From NCBI GenBank assembly GCA_963786675.1, contig CAWAZY010000004.1, positions 186,001 through 250,000 of the forward strand: a stretch of 64,000 nt of DNA. The letters run 5' to 3'. The position numbers and the translations under genes are program-made. Positions 1-10,644 of this stretch are shown here, piece by piece. Within the stretch, counting starts at the first letter, position 1. Each line of letters opens with the position of its first letter. This DNA comes from JAGVSR01 sp963786675. Its GTDB lineage: Bacteria; Pseudomonadota; Alphaproteobacteria; Rhizobiales; Hyphomicrobiaceae. Under the pieces are notes generated by a model, which saw only the letters and a program-made list of their open reading frames with translations, did no database searches and was not told the origin of the DNA.

Positions 1-1
1 A

Positions 2-890
2 CGGCCGAAGCATTGGGACGCCATCCGTCGCTATTACGACGACCGGGTGGCCGACGGCGAAGGCGCGCATCACGAATTGATCGAGCCGCAGAATCTTTCC
101 GCAGTCCTCGATACGGACGCCTATCACGGCGGCATCATCGACCGCCGCAGCGGTCACTTGCATCCGCTCAATCTGTGCATGGGCGAAGCCCGCGCCGCGG
201 CATCGCTCGGTGTTGCCATCCATGAAGACTTCTCACGTCGTCGAACTGAAGGGCGGCCCAAAGCCGTTCGTGCGCACGGCACGCGGTCGCGTCGAAGCCG
301 ATTGCATCGTTCTGGGCGGCGACACGTCACATCAGTTCGAGCGCGGCAAGCTGTGGGGTCTGCAGTTTCCAACCGGCAGCTACATCATCGCCACCGAACC
401 CCTCGACGAGGAGACGGCGCGGGCGATCAATCCGCAGGACCTCGCCGTTTGCGATAGCAACACGGTGCTCGACTATTTCCGGCTCTCCGGCGACAGGCGC
501 ATGCTGTTCGGCGGCCGCTGCAATTACTCCAACCGCGATCCTGGCGACATCACCGGAACGATGATGGACCGGCTCGTCGAAATATTCCCGCGACTCGAAG
601 GACGGCGCGTCGATTTCACGTGGGCGGGACGCATTGGCATCGTCCTGACGCGCGTGCCGGCCATCGGCCGCATGGAGCCCAACGTCTATTACATGCAGGG
701 CTATTGCGGGCACGGCGTGAACGCCACGCACATTGCCGCTGACATCGTCAGCGATGCAATCTGCGGCACCACCGAGCGCCTCGACCTGTTCGACAAGATC
801 CGGCATATCCGCCTGCCGGTGGGCCGCTGGGCGGGCAACCAGATGCTGGCGCTTGGCATGATTTACTATCGGCTCCGCGACATGATGTGA
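2..890 (+). CDS. FAD-dependent amine oxidoreductase, PuuB/OrdL-like (5' truncated by window, frameshifted)
   Basis: This is the C-terminal three quarters or so of a DAO-family flavoprotein, the type that oxidises gamma-glutamylputrescine or similar amines. The N-terminal Rossmann motif lies before the window. The sequence opens in frame 2 with RPKHWDAIRRYYDD and runs through DTDAYHGGIIDRRSGHLHPL to about base 230. It then continues in frame 3 with VVELKGGPKPFVRTARGRVE. One extra T in the TT near base 231 explains the switch. The end carries the family's typical FAD-site segment, with WAGRIGIVLTRVPAIGR followed by MQGYCGHGVNATHIAA. It converges on hisG, 27 bases away. The family assignment is firm. 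The exact substrate is not shown by the sequence. Confidence 0.8.
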
Positions 891-917
891 CGCCCACGGG
901 CGTCCGCTCCGGAGCCG

Positions 918-1619
918 TCAGAGACCCAGCGCCTGCATGATTTCGTTCTGCGCCTGCCGGGTCGCCGGCTTCCAGGGCGCGACATTGGAAGCGACCAGAT
1001 TGGCCTCGGACTTCAGGATCACCCCGTCGTCAAGGACGCGCAAACCATTGGCCGCAAGCGTCGCGCCAGTGGACGTGATGTCCACGATCAGATCTGCCGT
1101 GCCCGCGGCCGGCGCGCCTTCCGTGGCTCCCAGGCTTTCGATGATGCGGTAATCGGTGACGCCCTTCTGCGCGAAGAAGCGGCGGGTGGTGTTGACGTAC
1201 TTGGTGGCGACACGGAACCAGCGGCCATGCTCGCGGCGAAACCCGCCCGCGATTTCATCCAGGTCCGCCATGCTGCGCACATCAATCCAGAAGTCGGGAA
1301 CCGCGACCACCACGTCGGCATGCCCGAAACCCAGCGCCTTCAGGAATTCCACGCGCTCGTCGGCGTCGGTCATCTGTTCGCGGACCAGATCCTCGCCCGT
1401 TACACCCATGTGGGCCCGGCCTGACTTCAGGTACCACGCGATTTCCGACGCCGAGATGAAAGCGACATCGACCGCGGGCAATCCCGCAATCTCTCCGCGA
1501 TAGCCGCGCTCGTTGCCGGTCTTGCGCAGGTTGAGACCGGCCTTGGAAAACATTTCGATCGTCTGTTCCATCAGGCGGCCCTTGGAGGGAACCGCCAGCA
1601 CCAGCCGCTCGGTGGTCAT
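918..1619 (-). CDS. hisG: ATP phosphoribosyltransferase catalytic subunit, short form
   Basis: HisG catalyses the first step of histidine synthesis, joining ATP and PRPP. At 233 residues this is the short form, which lacks the C-terminal regulatory domain and needs HisZ for activity. Visible landmarks are the start LAVPSKGRLMEQTIEMF, the substrate-site segment LVREQMTDADERVEFL and the PRPP-loop region TADLIVDITSTGATLAANGL. The start codon overlaps the hisZ stop by four bases, which indicates translational coupling and fits the obligate HisG-HisZ complex. It is the last gene of hisS-hisZ-hisG, all transcribed leftward. Confidence 0.96.
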   Translation of the reverse strand: MTTERLVLAVPSKGRLMEQTIEMFSKAGLNLRKTGNERGYRGEIAGLPAVDVAFISASEIAWYLKSGRAHMGVTGEDLVREQMTDADERVEFLKALGFGHADVVVAVPDFWIDVRSMADLDEIAGGFRREHGRWFRVATKYVNTTRRFFAQKGVTDYRIIESLGATEGAPAAGTADLIVDITSTGATLAANGLRVLDDGVILKSEANLVASNVAPWKPATRQAQNEIMQALGL

Positions 1620-2794
1620 TGGGTGCCTCCCGCGATGACGCTCAAGACCCGCTCGGTGTGAATGGCTGCGCCAACCGCCGGCACATCGGTCTTGGCGCCG
1701 GCCGCTTCCATCAGATCGTCGTAGCGCCCGCCGCCCGCCAGCGGGCTTGCCGGCCCCAGTTCAGGTGCGAGAATCTCGAAGACGAAGCCCGTGTAGTACT
1801 CAAGCTGCCGCCCGAACTCGGCTGAGAATTCCGAATGCACGACGTCCACGCCCAGTTCGCTCATGTACTGAAGCCGCCGGTGATAGGCATCGAGCACCGG
1901 GGCCAGCGCCGAACCGCGTTCGCGCAGCAGATCCTTCATGCACGCGCCCGCCGCCTTGGCTGGACCGGAAATCGCCAGATACCGCTCGATCAATGTCACG
2001 CTGTCGGGCGAAAGCGGCTCGGCGTTCGCGTCGGCCACGCGCCACATCAAATTTGATGCCACCTCCGCGACGGTGCGCGTGCCGGTGATCTCGACGTTAT
2101 GCCGGGTGAGAAAATCGATCACGGCCTTTTCGGATGCCGCCAGATCATCGGGGTCGATGGCCGCCCGCAGGTCTTCGGGAAGCGATCGCAGCGTTTCGGT
2201 GCGCGGAACCGACAGCCGCTTCAACTCGACGCGAAACGCCTCGGGCCGCCAGAACAGATGCGTCAGAAACTGGCGCCAGCGATCGGGCATCTCGATGGCG
2301 CGGATCAATGTCCGGAACAGGGCAAGGTCACCAATGCGCAGCTTGAAGGTCTTCAATCCCGCCGCGCGCAGGGCCTCGATGATCGTGGCCACGGTCTGCG
2401 CGTCGGCCCGCTCGCGATCGATCACGCCGAAGCTCTCGATGCCGGCCTGACGGAATTCACGCGGGTGCGCACTGTCGGCGCCCACGGGCTGAAACCGGAA
2501 GGCTGGTCCATTGTAGCAGTAGCTGCCCCGGGCGTTGCCGTCCGGGTGACGTTCTAGATGCAGGCGGCAGGTCGGCACCGTCAGATCGGGTCTGAGGCAC
2601 AGTTCGTCGCCGTCGGGATCGGTGAAGACGTAGGTGCGGGCGCGCAACGACTCGCCGATCACGTCGAGGAAGATCCCCGCCGGTTGGATAATGGCTGGCG
2701 AAACAGCCTCGTGCCCGGACTTGATGAAGACCTTCATGATCTTCTGGGCCTGGGCTTCGAGGGCTTCGAACTTGCGCGCGGTCTCGGCCGCCAT
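1616..2794 (-). CDS. hisZ: ATP phosphoribosyltransferase regulatory subunit
   Basis: HisZ is a catalytically inactive paralogue of histidyl-tRNA synthetase that forms a hetero-octamer with short-form HisG and makes it sensitive to histidine. The 392-residue product keeps class II synthetase features such as LRPDLTVPTCRLHLE, FRQAGIESFGVIDRE and LEYYTGFVFEI, and ends with a glycine-rich AGGGRYDDLMEAAG. It lies between hisS upstream and hisG downstream, overlapping hisG by four bases. The short HisG next door is independent support for the call. Confidence 0.95.
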   Translation of the reverse strand: MAAETARKFEALEAQAQKIMKVFIKSGHEAVSPAIIQPAGIFLDVIGESLRARTYVFTDPDGDELCLRPDLTVPTCRLHLERHPDGNARGSYCYNGPAFRFQPVGADSAHPREFRQAGIESFGVIDRERADAQTVATIIEALRAAGLKTFKLRIGDLALFRTLIRAIEMPDRWRQFLTHLFWRPEAFRVELKRLSVPRTETLRSLPEDLRAAIDPDDLAASEKAVIDFLTRHNVEITGTRTVAEVASNLMWRVADANAEPLSPDSVTLIERYLAISGPAKAAGACMKDLLRERGSALAPVLDAYHRRLQYMSELGVDVVHSEFSAEFGRQLEYYTGFVFEILAPELGPASPLAGGGRYDDLMEAAGAKTDVPAVGAAIHTERVLSVIAGGTQ

Positions 2795-2849
2795 CGCTTA
2801 ACTCTCCATCTGCCCATCCCCCGCGCACGGGTCGACGGGATGATCCTGA

Positions 2850-4370
2850 CTACACCTGATGCTGCGCGAGGATTTCGCGAACCTTGGCGACGAGTTCATT
2901 CTCCGGAACGGAGACCTGCGCCGGACGCGCTGCCTTCCATTCCGCATTGTCCTTGATAGCCGCGGCGGCCTTGGCGCCTTCGATGAGATCCTTCAGCGTT
3001 ACTTCGCCCCGCGCGCGCTCGTCGCCGCCCTGGATGACGACGAGGGGCGCGCCGCGCTTATCGGCGTATTTCATCTGCGCCTTCATGCCGGCCGAGCCCA
3101 GATACATTTCGGCACGGATACCGGCCGCGCGCAAATCCTGGGTCATCTTCTGGTAGGCGGCGAGCTCGGCCTTATCCATTACGAGAACGACCACCGGGCC
3201 CAGCGTGCGGTGCGCCGATTGCCCGAGCGAGGCCAGTGCGGCCTGCAGGCGCGAGACGCCGATGGAGAAACCGGTGGCGGGAACCTTCTGCCCCGTGAAG
3301 CGCGCGACGAGATCATCATAACGGCCGCCGCCGCCAACCGAACCGAAGCGGACCACCTGCCCGTCGTCGTTCTTCACTTCAAACAGCAGCTCCGCCTCGA
3401 ATACGGGGCCGGTGTAGTATTCCAGACCGCGAATGACGGAGGTGTCAAAGGCGATGCGCGTGTCGTCGTATCCCGGCACCGCGCTATCCACGGAGACTTC
3501 GGCGTATCGAGCAGCTCCTGCATGCCTTCCAACGTGCGGCGCGTTGCCGCTCACGCTGGCCAGCGCTCACTCGAGAGCACCGGCACGGTCCGACCCTGCG
3601 AAGCCGTGAGAAATTTGGTGATGGTGGCAACCGGCGCTCTCGCCAAGTCCGGCACCGGGCGTGAAATCGCCGCTCTCATCCTTGCGGCCCTTGCCCAGGA
3701 GTAGCGCAACGCCTTCGACGCCGAACTTGTCGAATTTGTCCATCGCCCGCAGCACGGTCAGGCGGCGCGCAGCATCGGCGGGTGCCAGCCGGATCGATGC
3801 CCGCCAGTTCCAACACAGTCCATCGAGCACTTTGCGGTTGTTGACCTTCACGACATAGTCGCCGCGCGCGATGCCGAGCGCCTCCAGCGTGTCGGCGGCC
3901 AGCATGCACATCTCGGCGTCGGCTGCGATGCTCTCCGCGCCGACGGTATCGGCGTCGAATTGCGTGAACTGGCGATAGCGGCCCGGACCCGGCTTCTCGT
4001 TGCGGTACACACTTCCCGTCGCATAGCGGCGGAAGGGCTTGGGCAGCTTGTCGAAGTTCTCCGCCACATGCCGCGCCAGCGGCGCCGTCAGATCGTAGCG
4101 CAACGAGATCCACTGTTCGTCCTCGTCCTGGAACGAGAACACGCCCGCGTTCGGGCGATCCTGATCGGGCAGGAACTTGCCGAGCGCGTCGGTGTATTCC
4201 ATCGCCGGCGTTTCCAACGGCTCGAAGCCATAGCGCTCGTAGACCGACCGGATCGTCGCCAGCATGGCCTGTTCGGCGCGCAGTTCCGCAGCGCCGATAT
4301 CGCGCAAGCCCTTCGGCAGGCGCGGTTCGGGACGCACCGGGGCGTTTGGATCGTCTGGGGATTTGGCCAT
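2850..4370 (-). CDS. hisS: Histidyl-tRNA synthetase (interrupted by clustered frameshifts)
   Basis: HisS charges tRNA-His and is essential. The N-terminal part reads from 4370 with class II motif 2 (GSVYRNEKPGPGRYRQFTQF) to about 3640. The C-terminal part reads in another frame from about 3525 with GLEYYTGPVFEAELLF, FGSVGGGGRYDDLVARF and an anticodon-binding domain. Between roughly 3500 and 3645 conserved peptides appear in different frames (AVATITKFLTASQGRTVPV, ALASVSGNA, RRTLEGMQELLDT), so several small indels are needed to restore one protein. Because the gene is essential and no other hisS is in view, sequence error is more likely than gene death. It heads the hisS-hisZ-hisG group. Confidence 0.9.
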
Positions 4371-4476
4371 AACATCGCAAAAGTTGTAGCGGCGCGAAGC
4401 ACCGGGACGGCGTCAGTGGCGCCTTATAGCGAATAGCGGGTGTCTGGCAAAGCAAGCCCGTGGCCGGACGCCGGGT

Positions 4477-5667
4477 TCAGGTGCGGCGAATGCGGTTGAC
4501 CAGCTGACGCAGATGGGGGCTGCGCCGCGCCTGCTCCCGGACTCGGGCCATCGCAACCCTGGGCCAGGCCTTGGCACGCAGCGGGGCCGACACCGAGACC
4601 AGCGGCTCGGGCACGATGCCAAAGCCGTCTTTGAAGGGGTAGTCGCCGATGCCCATATCAAAGGTGCGCACACCGCGGGCGAGGAAGTAGCGCATGGTTT
4701 CCAGGATCACGAGCCGGCCCGGCGACAGGCGCTTCCAATCGCCCCCCGCCGTGGAAATGCGCAGAAGCGTGAACGTGTCGCCGTCGCTCAGCCCCAAAAG
4801 GCAGGCCCCTGTTTCGTCGCCGGCCCCGAGTGTGAACAGATGCGCCGAGCCGGCAGGGACCCCGCCCCGCAGGACCTCCGCATAGAACTGCGAGTACTGG
4901 GGCCGGTCGAGGACATACCCGCCGCCGGCCTCGTTGCGCCGCGCAGCCTGTTGGGCTTCCAGCGTCGCGTAGGCGGCGTCGAGACCCTCGCCGGGCTCCG
5001 GCCGGCGAAACCACGTCGCGCCCCGTTCAGCCCAAAGCCGTCCGCACCGCTCCGCTTCCTTGCGATACTTCTTGCCGAGGCCGCGCAGCATGTCTTCCAC
5101 GGTCCCCGGCAGATGCAGGGCATGGCGGCTGTGACGCGCCGGACGAGCACCGGGAACCAACGCCAGCGGATTGGGGCGGCCGCCAATCGTCAATGGCATG
5201 TTTTCAAGTTCGATCAGATCGAAGCCGTTGAGCGCTGCGCGAAGTGCACGCCAGAGTGCTGTGATGGCAGCGGCTTCGGTTGGCACCGCCGGTCCAAGCC
5301 ATGCGCCGCCATAATCACTGACGCCGCATGACGGCACGCGCACGACGCGAAGGCCGCCCTCGCGCTGCGCGATCAAGGGAAGAAAGAGAACACGCTCCCG
5401 CGTTGCGGCATCGAAGACGTCGAGCGCCAGGCACGTCACGTCAGACGCGGGCGTCAGGTGACTAAACAGGGCCTGGAGCCACAGCGGCGACTGGAAGACG
5501 CCACCGGCCGCACTCCGCGCCACGTCCAGTGCCGCCGTCACGACGGCGGCGGGCCCATCGATCCGATGGATGGCGTAGCGCTGGTTCAAAGCCGTCCGCC
5601 TTGCGGGAAGCCCGGGATGCGCGTCCGATGATGCCCCCGACGCCGTGTGCGGCGCCAAGAGCGTCAT
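4477..5667 (-). CDS. GNAT-type acyltransferase, BioF2/CelD-like
   Basis: The 396-residue product looks like the double-GNAT proteins often labelled CelD or BioF2-like acyltransferase. Landmarks are the LGKKYRKEAERCGR segment, the acyl-CoA binding region around CLLGLSDGDTFTLLRISTAG, and the C-terminal YFLARGVRTFDMGIGDYPFK, which is typical of the family. Members transfer acyl or aminoacyl groups in cell-envelope or polysaccharide modification; the acceptor here is unknown. The start codon shares one base with the stop of the cupin-like gene upstream (TAATG), so the two are co-translated and probably act together. Confidence 0.75.
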   Translation of the reverse strand: MTLLAPHTASGASSDAHPGLPARRTALNQRYAIHRIDGPAAVVTAALDVARSAAGGVFQSPLWLQALFSHLTPASDVTCLALDVFDAATRERVLFLPLIAQREGGLRVVRVPSCGVSDYGGAWLGPAVPTEAAAITALWRALRAALNGFDLIELENMPLTIGGRPNPLALVPGARPARHSRHALHLPGTVEDMLRGLGKKYRKEAERCGRLWAERGATWFRRPEPGEGLDAAYATLEAQQAARRNEAGGGYVLDRPQYSQFYAEVLRGGVPAGSAHLFTLGAGDETGACLLGLSDGDTFTLLRISTAGGDWKRLSPGRLVILETMRYFLARGVRTFDMGIGDYPFKDGFGIVPEPLVSVSAPLRAKAWPRVAMARVREQARRSPHLRQLVNRIRRT

Positions 5668-6605
5668 TATTCGGCGGCCTGGGGAAGATCGACGACGTGT
5701 CCCAGCTCGGCCTGGTCGAGACGGAACTCGATCGCGCGGCGGGACTTGCGCGCCTTTTTCAAAATTCCCGACCGCTTGACGCCCGCCTGAAGCACGGCCT
5801 TGGCGTAAAAGCCCGGACCTGTCGTGTTACGGCTGCGCGGCGCGATGCCGATTTTGTCGCGCAAGATCCCGTTGGCCATGTTGATGATCTGGGAGCGGCG
5901 GATGTTCTCCGTCCAGTACTCGGTCGTCATCGAGATGTTGAGGCAGTCGAGGTTCTCGACACGATGGGGCGCGTTGAGCGGCCAGTGCAGCATATCGCCC
6001 GGACCGATTTCGAACACCTGGGCCTGTGCGTCGTAGGACTGGTCATAGGGGATATCGACCTCGACCTCGTAGAGCGCGATCTTTTCAAGTTGCTCGCCGG
6101 TCAGATATGGCGCGGCCGCCGGGTAGAGATAAACCCGTTTGCGCCCGTGCAGCTGCCACAGCGACTGGCCGGGCAGATCCATGTGGTAGTAGACCTGGGC
6201 GTTGGGCGAAGAAATCAGGATCCCGCACGTGCGGTCGAACGTTTCGTAACCGGGCACGTTGGCGCGGATCTCTTCGAAGATCTGATCGAGCACCTCTCGG
6301 TAGCGCTTATCAACCTGTCCAACGTTGCGCAGGTTGAGCCACATGCGGCCGCGCTTGATGGCCTCGATGACCTCCGCGCCCGAAAGATTGCCGATATCGC
6401 CTTCGCGCCAGAGCCGCCGGTTGGATCCCTGCGGACCCATTTCGACGAGCGCGTAGTGCTGGCGCGGGTAGCCCTCGATCAGCTCGGCCAGTGCGTCGAG
6501 CGAATAGAGCGGGTCCTGCGAGAGCCGGTGCGTCAGATGCAGCGGAGCGGCGGCCCAGTTCGCGGTATGCTCGGGAGCCCAATTGGTGAAGATCGGTTCG
6601 GTCAT
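5667..6605 (-). CDS. Cupin-like (JmjC-type fold) protein
   Basis: This 312-residue protein has the double-stranded beta-helix of cupin/JmjC-like 2-oxoglutarate oxygenases. The putative iron ligands are H and D in VYYHMDLPGQSLWQLHGRKR, with a later histidine in MLHWPLNAPHRVENLD; the K/R-rich strand RKRVYLYP follows as in the family. No signal peptide or membrane segment is seen. It is the first gene of a two-gene unit with the GNAT-like gene. Relatives include hydroxylases of proteins and small molecules, but nothing here identifies the substrate. Confidence 0.75.
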   Translation of the reverse strand: MTEPIFTNWAPEHTANWAAAPLHLTHRLSQDPLYSLDALAELIEGYPRQHYALVEMGPQGSNRRLWREGDIGNLSGAEVIEAIKRGRMWLNLRNVGQVDKRYREVLDQIFEEIRANVPGYETFDRTCGILISSPNAQVYYHMDLPGQSLWQLHGRKRVYLYPAAAPYLTGEQLEKIALYEVEVDIPYDQSYDAQAQVFEIGPGDMLHWPLNAPHRVENLDCLNISMTTEYWTENIRRSQIINMANGILRDKIGIAPRSRNTTGPGFYAKAVLQAGVKRSGILKKARKSRRAIEFRLDQAELGHVVDLPQAAE

Positions 6606-6917
6606 CAGATCATTCCTACGCCAGATAAGCGGATGTCTGCATTTGAAGCAAAGCCCAGGCCAAGCGCCGGGTCGCCAGCCGGCCTTGGTCTAACGTGCCA
6701 ACGGGGGGGGCAATTGACTTGTTTTAGGGCACTTTGGGCGCCTCGGCCAACTGCGGCCCTTCGCCATGGCAGGGGTCAACGCGCCAAAGCCGGACAGAAA
6801 CGTGCCCAAGCGGCCACGTTCGGTCTTTTGTTGCCAGAACTGGGCCGGATCAAGGTCATAGCCTCGAATTTGGATTAATGTGAGCGTCAATTTCTAACGT
6901 CTGAAAGACTTGCACCC
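6606..6917. other. Intergenic region, no gene recognised
   Basis: This gap separates the leftward cupin-like gene from the rightward secreted-protein gene, so it should hold two divergent promoters. A possible 66-codon minus-strand frame at 6690-6890 resembles nothing I know. I see no convincing hairpin or RNA. Confidence 0.5.
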
Positions 6918-7448
6918 ATGAATTTTGGCCGCGAATTCTCTGTTTGCCATCGCATTTGCCTCGTCGTCACACTGGCCTTGGCCGTCCTGGGCGGAATGCC
7001 GTCGGCGCACGCCGCCGACGCGTCACCCTTCGCCAATCTCCCGGGCCTGTGGGTCGGAGAAGGCCGCCTCGGCTTCAAGGACGGTCAAACGGAATCCGTC
7101 ACTTGCCGCGCCACCTACTTCGCCGATGGCGGCGCGAATGCGCTGCGGCAGACCATTCGTTGCGCCTCGGCCAGTGGAAAAATCGAACTGAAGAGCACGC
7201 TGGCTGAAAACGCCGGACAATTGAGCGGCGCCTGGACGGAAGCCATGTATAATCTTGAAGGTCAGTTGAGCGGCAACGTCACGCCGCATGGCCTCCGCGT
7301 CGTCGTCAAGGGCCAGGACCTCGACGCGAACATGGACGTCATCGTCAAGGACAAGCGGCAGATCGTGGAAATTCAATTCCACAACACACGTCTCGTAGGA
7401 CTGACCCTCATCCTCAATCGGACGAGCAGCGCCGGCGAGGGCAGCTGA
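6918..7448 (+). CDS. Secreted protein of unknown function
   Basis: I do not recognise a named family. The 176-residue product starts with a clear signal peptide (basic start, hydrophobic VVTLALAVLGGMPS, cleavage near AHAAD). The mature part begins FANLPGLWVGEGRLGFKDG and includes two cysteines (VTCRATYF and TIRCAS) that may form a disulfide. The pattern of alternating short strands suggests a beta-barrel or lipocalin-like fold. Similar small exported proteins are common in Hyphomicrobiales. It is transcribed toward murA but is probably independent of it. Confidence 0.7.
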   Translation: MNFGREFSVCHRICLVVTLALAVLGGMPSAHAADASPFANLPGLWVGEGRLGFKDGQTESVTCRATYFADGGANALRQTIRCASASGKIELKSTLAENAGQLSGAWTEAMYNLEGQLSGNVTPHGLRVVVKGQDLDANMDVIVKDKRQIVEIQFHNTRLVGLTLILNRTSSAGEGS

Positions 7449-7517
7449 CAAGAGGGGCCTGACGGCAACCGCCACGCCCCACTTGCATGACTGGTGCCCA
7501 ACCCTCTATCTGACGGC

Positions 7518-7703
7518 ATGGCAAACGGTGATCCGACCAAGCCGGGCAAGAGCAGGTCTCCCGCTGAACAGCGTGCCGAGCGACTGGCCGAGCAGCTGCG
7601 CACCAACTTGAAACGGCGTAAGGAACAGGCCCGCGGCCGGAATAGCCCGGCGAACGACGACGGTCCGGCAGAGCCACCGGGTGACGATCCAGGCGCCAAA
7701 TAA
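7518..7703 (+). CDS. Small highly charged protein upstream of murA
   Basis: The product is about 61 residues, rich in lysine, arginine and proline, with the core SPAEQRAERLAEQLRTNLKR followed by RKEQARGR. That core should form one basic helix flanked by disordered ends. I recognise the pattern as a short protein often found just before murA in alphaproteobacteria; no function is known to me. I chose the ATG at 7518 (MANGDPTKPG); an in-frame GTG at 7494 would add eight residues. Neither start has a strong ribosome binding site. Confidence 0.6.
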   Translation: MANGDPTKPGKSRSPAEQRAERLAEQLRTNLKRRKEQARGRNSPANDDGPAEPPGDDPGAK

Positions 7704-7860
7704 CCACAAATCCCGTTCTGATGGCACATGTTGGCGCCGCCCCCTTGCTGGAAGCGCCTCGAAGCGACTAAGCATCCGCCTGAAGATCATCAACTCGCCC
7801 CACGCAGCCGCTCTCGCGGGCCTGCCGTGACCGCGGAACTAGGCCGGGAAGCAGGACCAC

Positions 7861-9150
<1,290 letters not shown>

Positions 9151-9273
9151 GCGGTATACAGAGCAACATCAGTGGCAAATGCAGGCTTCAAAACCGTTTG
9201 CAGTTGTCCCGCTTCTGTTCTTCACTACCTTCCAGTCTCAGCTCATCGCGCGTGCGCGACACAGACGAGGAAG

Positions 9274-9735
9274 ATGATGAAAACCGTAGTGACGCTTGCC
9301 CTATCCGGACTGCTCATGGCCAGCGGAGGCTCCGCGCAAGCCGCGACGGCACAGGCCGGTACCCTGACCTGCAAAGGCGGGTCGGGCGTGGGCATGATCC
9401 TCGGCTCAAAGAAGCACTACGACTGCGTGTTCAAGCGGGTCAAAGGACCCTCGGAGACCTATGAGGCCTCGGTCACGAAAATCGGGCTCGATCTGGGCTT
9501 TACGAGCAGTTCAACGATCGTCTGGGCTGTGTTCTCCAGTTCGAACGAATTGTCGCCGAAGGCGCTTGCGGGTGAGTATGTCGGTGCCAGCGCCGACGCC
9601 TCACTTGGTATCGGGGCCGGCACGAAGGTCCTCGTTGGCGGCTCGAAGAACAGCATCAGCCTGCAACCGTTGAGCGTCCAGGGCCAGAAGGGCCTCAACC
9701 TCTCAGTTGGCGTCGCGGACATGAAATTGAGGTAG
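9274..9735 (+). CDS. DUF992 family exported protein
   Basis: The product is about 153 residues, with a signal peptide (VVTLALSGLLMASGGSAQAA) followed by the DUF992 pattern AGTLTCKGGSGVGMILGSKK, then YDCVF and a glycine-rich second half. The paired cysteines are typical of the family, which is found in alphaproteobacteria and has no known function. The ATG at 9274 (or the adjacent one at 9277) is preceded by GAGGAAG, which decides the start over the upstream frame. It converges with the META-domain gene. Confidence 0.8.
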   Translation: MMKTVVTLALSGLLMASGGSAQAATAQAGTLTCKGGSGVGMILGSKKHYDCVFKRVKGPSETYEASVTKIGLDLGFTSSSTIVWAVFSSSNELSPKALAGEYVGASADASLGIGAGTKVLVGGSKNSISLQPLSVQGQKGLNLSVGVADMKLR

Positions 9736-9748
9736 GCAACCCTGCCCC

Positions 9749-10174
9749 TCACCCACCGCGCCCAAAACGGACCAGCTCGGTGCCGCTCTCATCTTTGAGT
9801 GAGAGCATGCCGTCCTCGAAGGCATAGGACCGGACCCTGGCGAGCAGATCGGCATAGATCTGCTCCTGTTTCATGAGCATCGGCGCACAGGCCTTTCGCG
9901 TCGACATCATTGGGCCGAACGTGATCTTGTCGCCGTCGATGGTCGCGGTGCCACCCATCCGGTTGCAGCCAAGTGTTGTTGATACCCGTCCATCCGCCGC
10001 AATGGCGAATGTTGCCTGCCCCGTATCGACCTCTCCCGCGTCCGCCACCAGTTCCACGAGCCATGTCACCCCGGTAAGCGCCTGTTCGCCGGCCTTAGCG
10101 TGCCCGGCGCCTACAAGCGCCAGGATCGCGATGGCGGTACTCCCGAAACCTCTCAATGTGCGCCCAACCGACAT
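9749..10174 (-). CDS. META-domain (HslJ-like) exported protein
   Basis: A signal peptide (IAILALVGAGHAKAG) is followed by one META domain: ALTGVTWLVELV, the hallmark STTLGCNRMGGTATIDGDKI, and MMSTRKACAPMLMKQEQIYA. Domain relatives include HslJ, a heat-inducible lipoprotein linked to novobiocin resistance, and secreted leishmanial META proteins. No lipobox cysteine is visible here, so the protein is probably periplasmic. I chose the ATG at 10174 because it places the signal sequence at the N-terminus; a longer frame to 10261 exists. Confidence 0.75.
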   Translation of the reverse strand: MSVGRTLRGFGSTAIAILALVGAGHAKAGEQALTGVTWLVELVADAGEVDTGQATFAIAADGRVSTTLGCNRMGGTATIDGDKITFGPMMSTRKACAPMLMKQEQIYADLLARVRSYAFEDGMLSLKDESGTELVRFGRGG

Positions 10175-10644
10175 GGATGCTGTCTCCGTGTGAAATTCCG
10201 AAATTGAAGCACTTGATCCTACCGCCCGCCAAACCGGACGAGGCGTGTTCAAAGGCCACAACGGACCGGCGAAAGTGCGTCAAAGCTGAAGATCACGCCG
10301 GAACTGACAATCATCCCTTGACTTTTTGCGGTGCAACATGAGATAGACCGTAATCCGGATCGCTCTGATCCGGGCCATCGGCGCGCGGCTGCGTGACGGG
10401 ACCATCGAGACTAGGGCGCACCTGTTGCCCCGCTTGTCCTCCGGCCCGCGCCTCTTGATCCCCCACATCGGCCGCCCCGGCACGCAGGGCGCCCCAGAGC
10501 CAAGAACCGGCCTGATCGGGCGCGCAGTTGCGCCGCGTGGGCCCGGAACCCTGTGCTCTGACCGCGTTCTCCACGCACCTTCGGCCAGCAATTCGTTCGC
10601 CGCCGGACGCGGTGTGACGCGGACCAAATGAAAAGATAGACTTC
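10175..10644. other. Intergenic region upstream of rhlE
   Basis: About 470 bases lie between the leftward META gene and the rightward helicase. Open frames here (10280-10661, minus strand) have proline/arginine-rich translations with no family resemblance, and I treat them as spurious. A long leader for the helicase gene is possible, but I see no defined regulatory element. Confidence 0.4.

Noticed and set aside
890..906. Hairpin GACGCC/GGCGTC between the oxidoreductase and hisG
   Set aside because: Short stem and no T tract on either side; too weak to call a terminator, though its place between convergent genes is suggestive.
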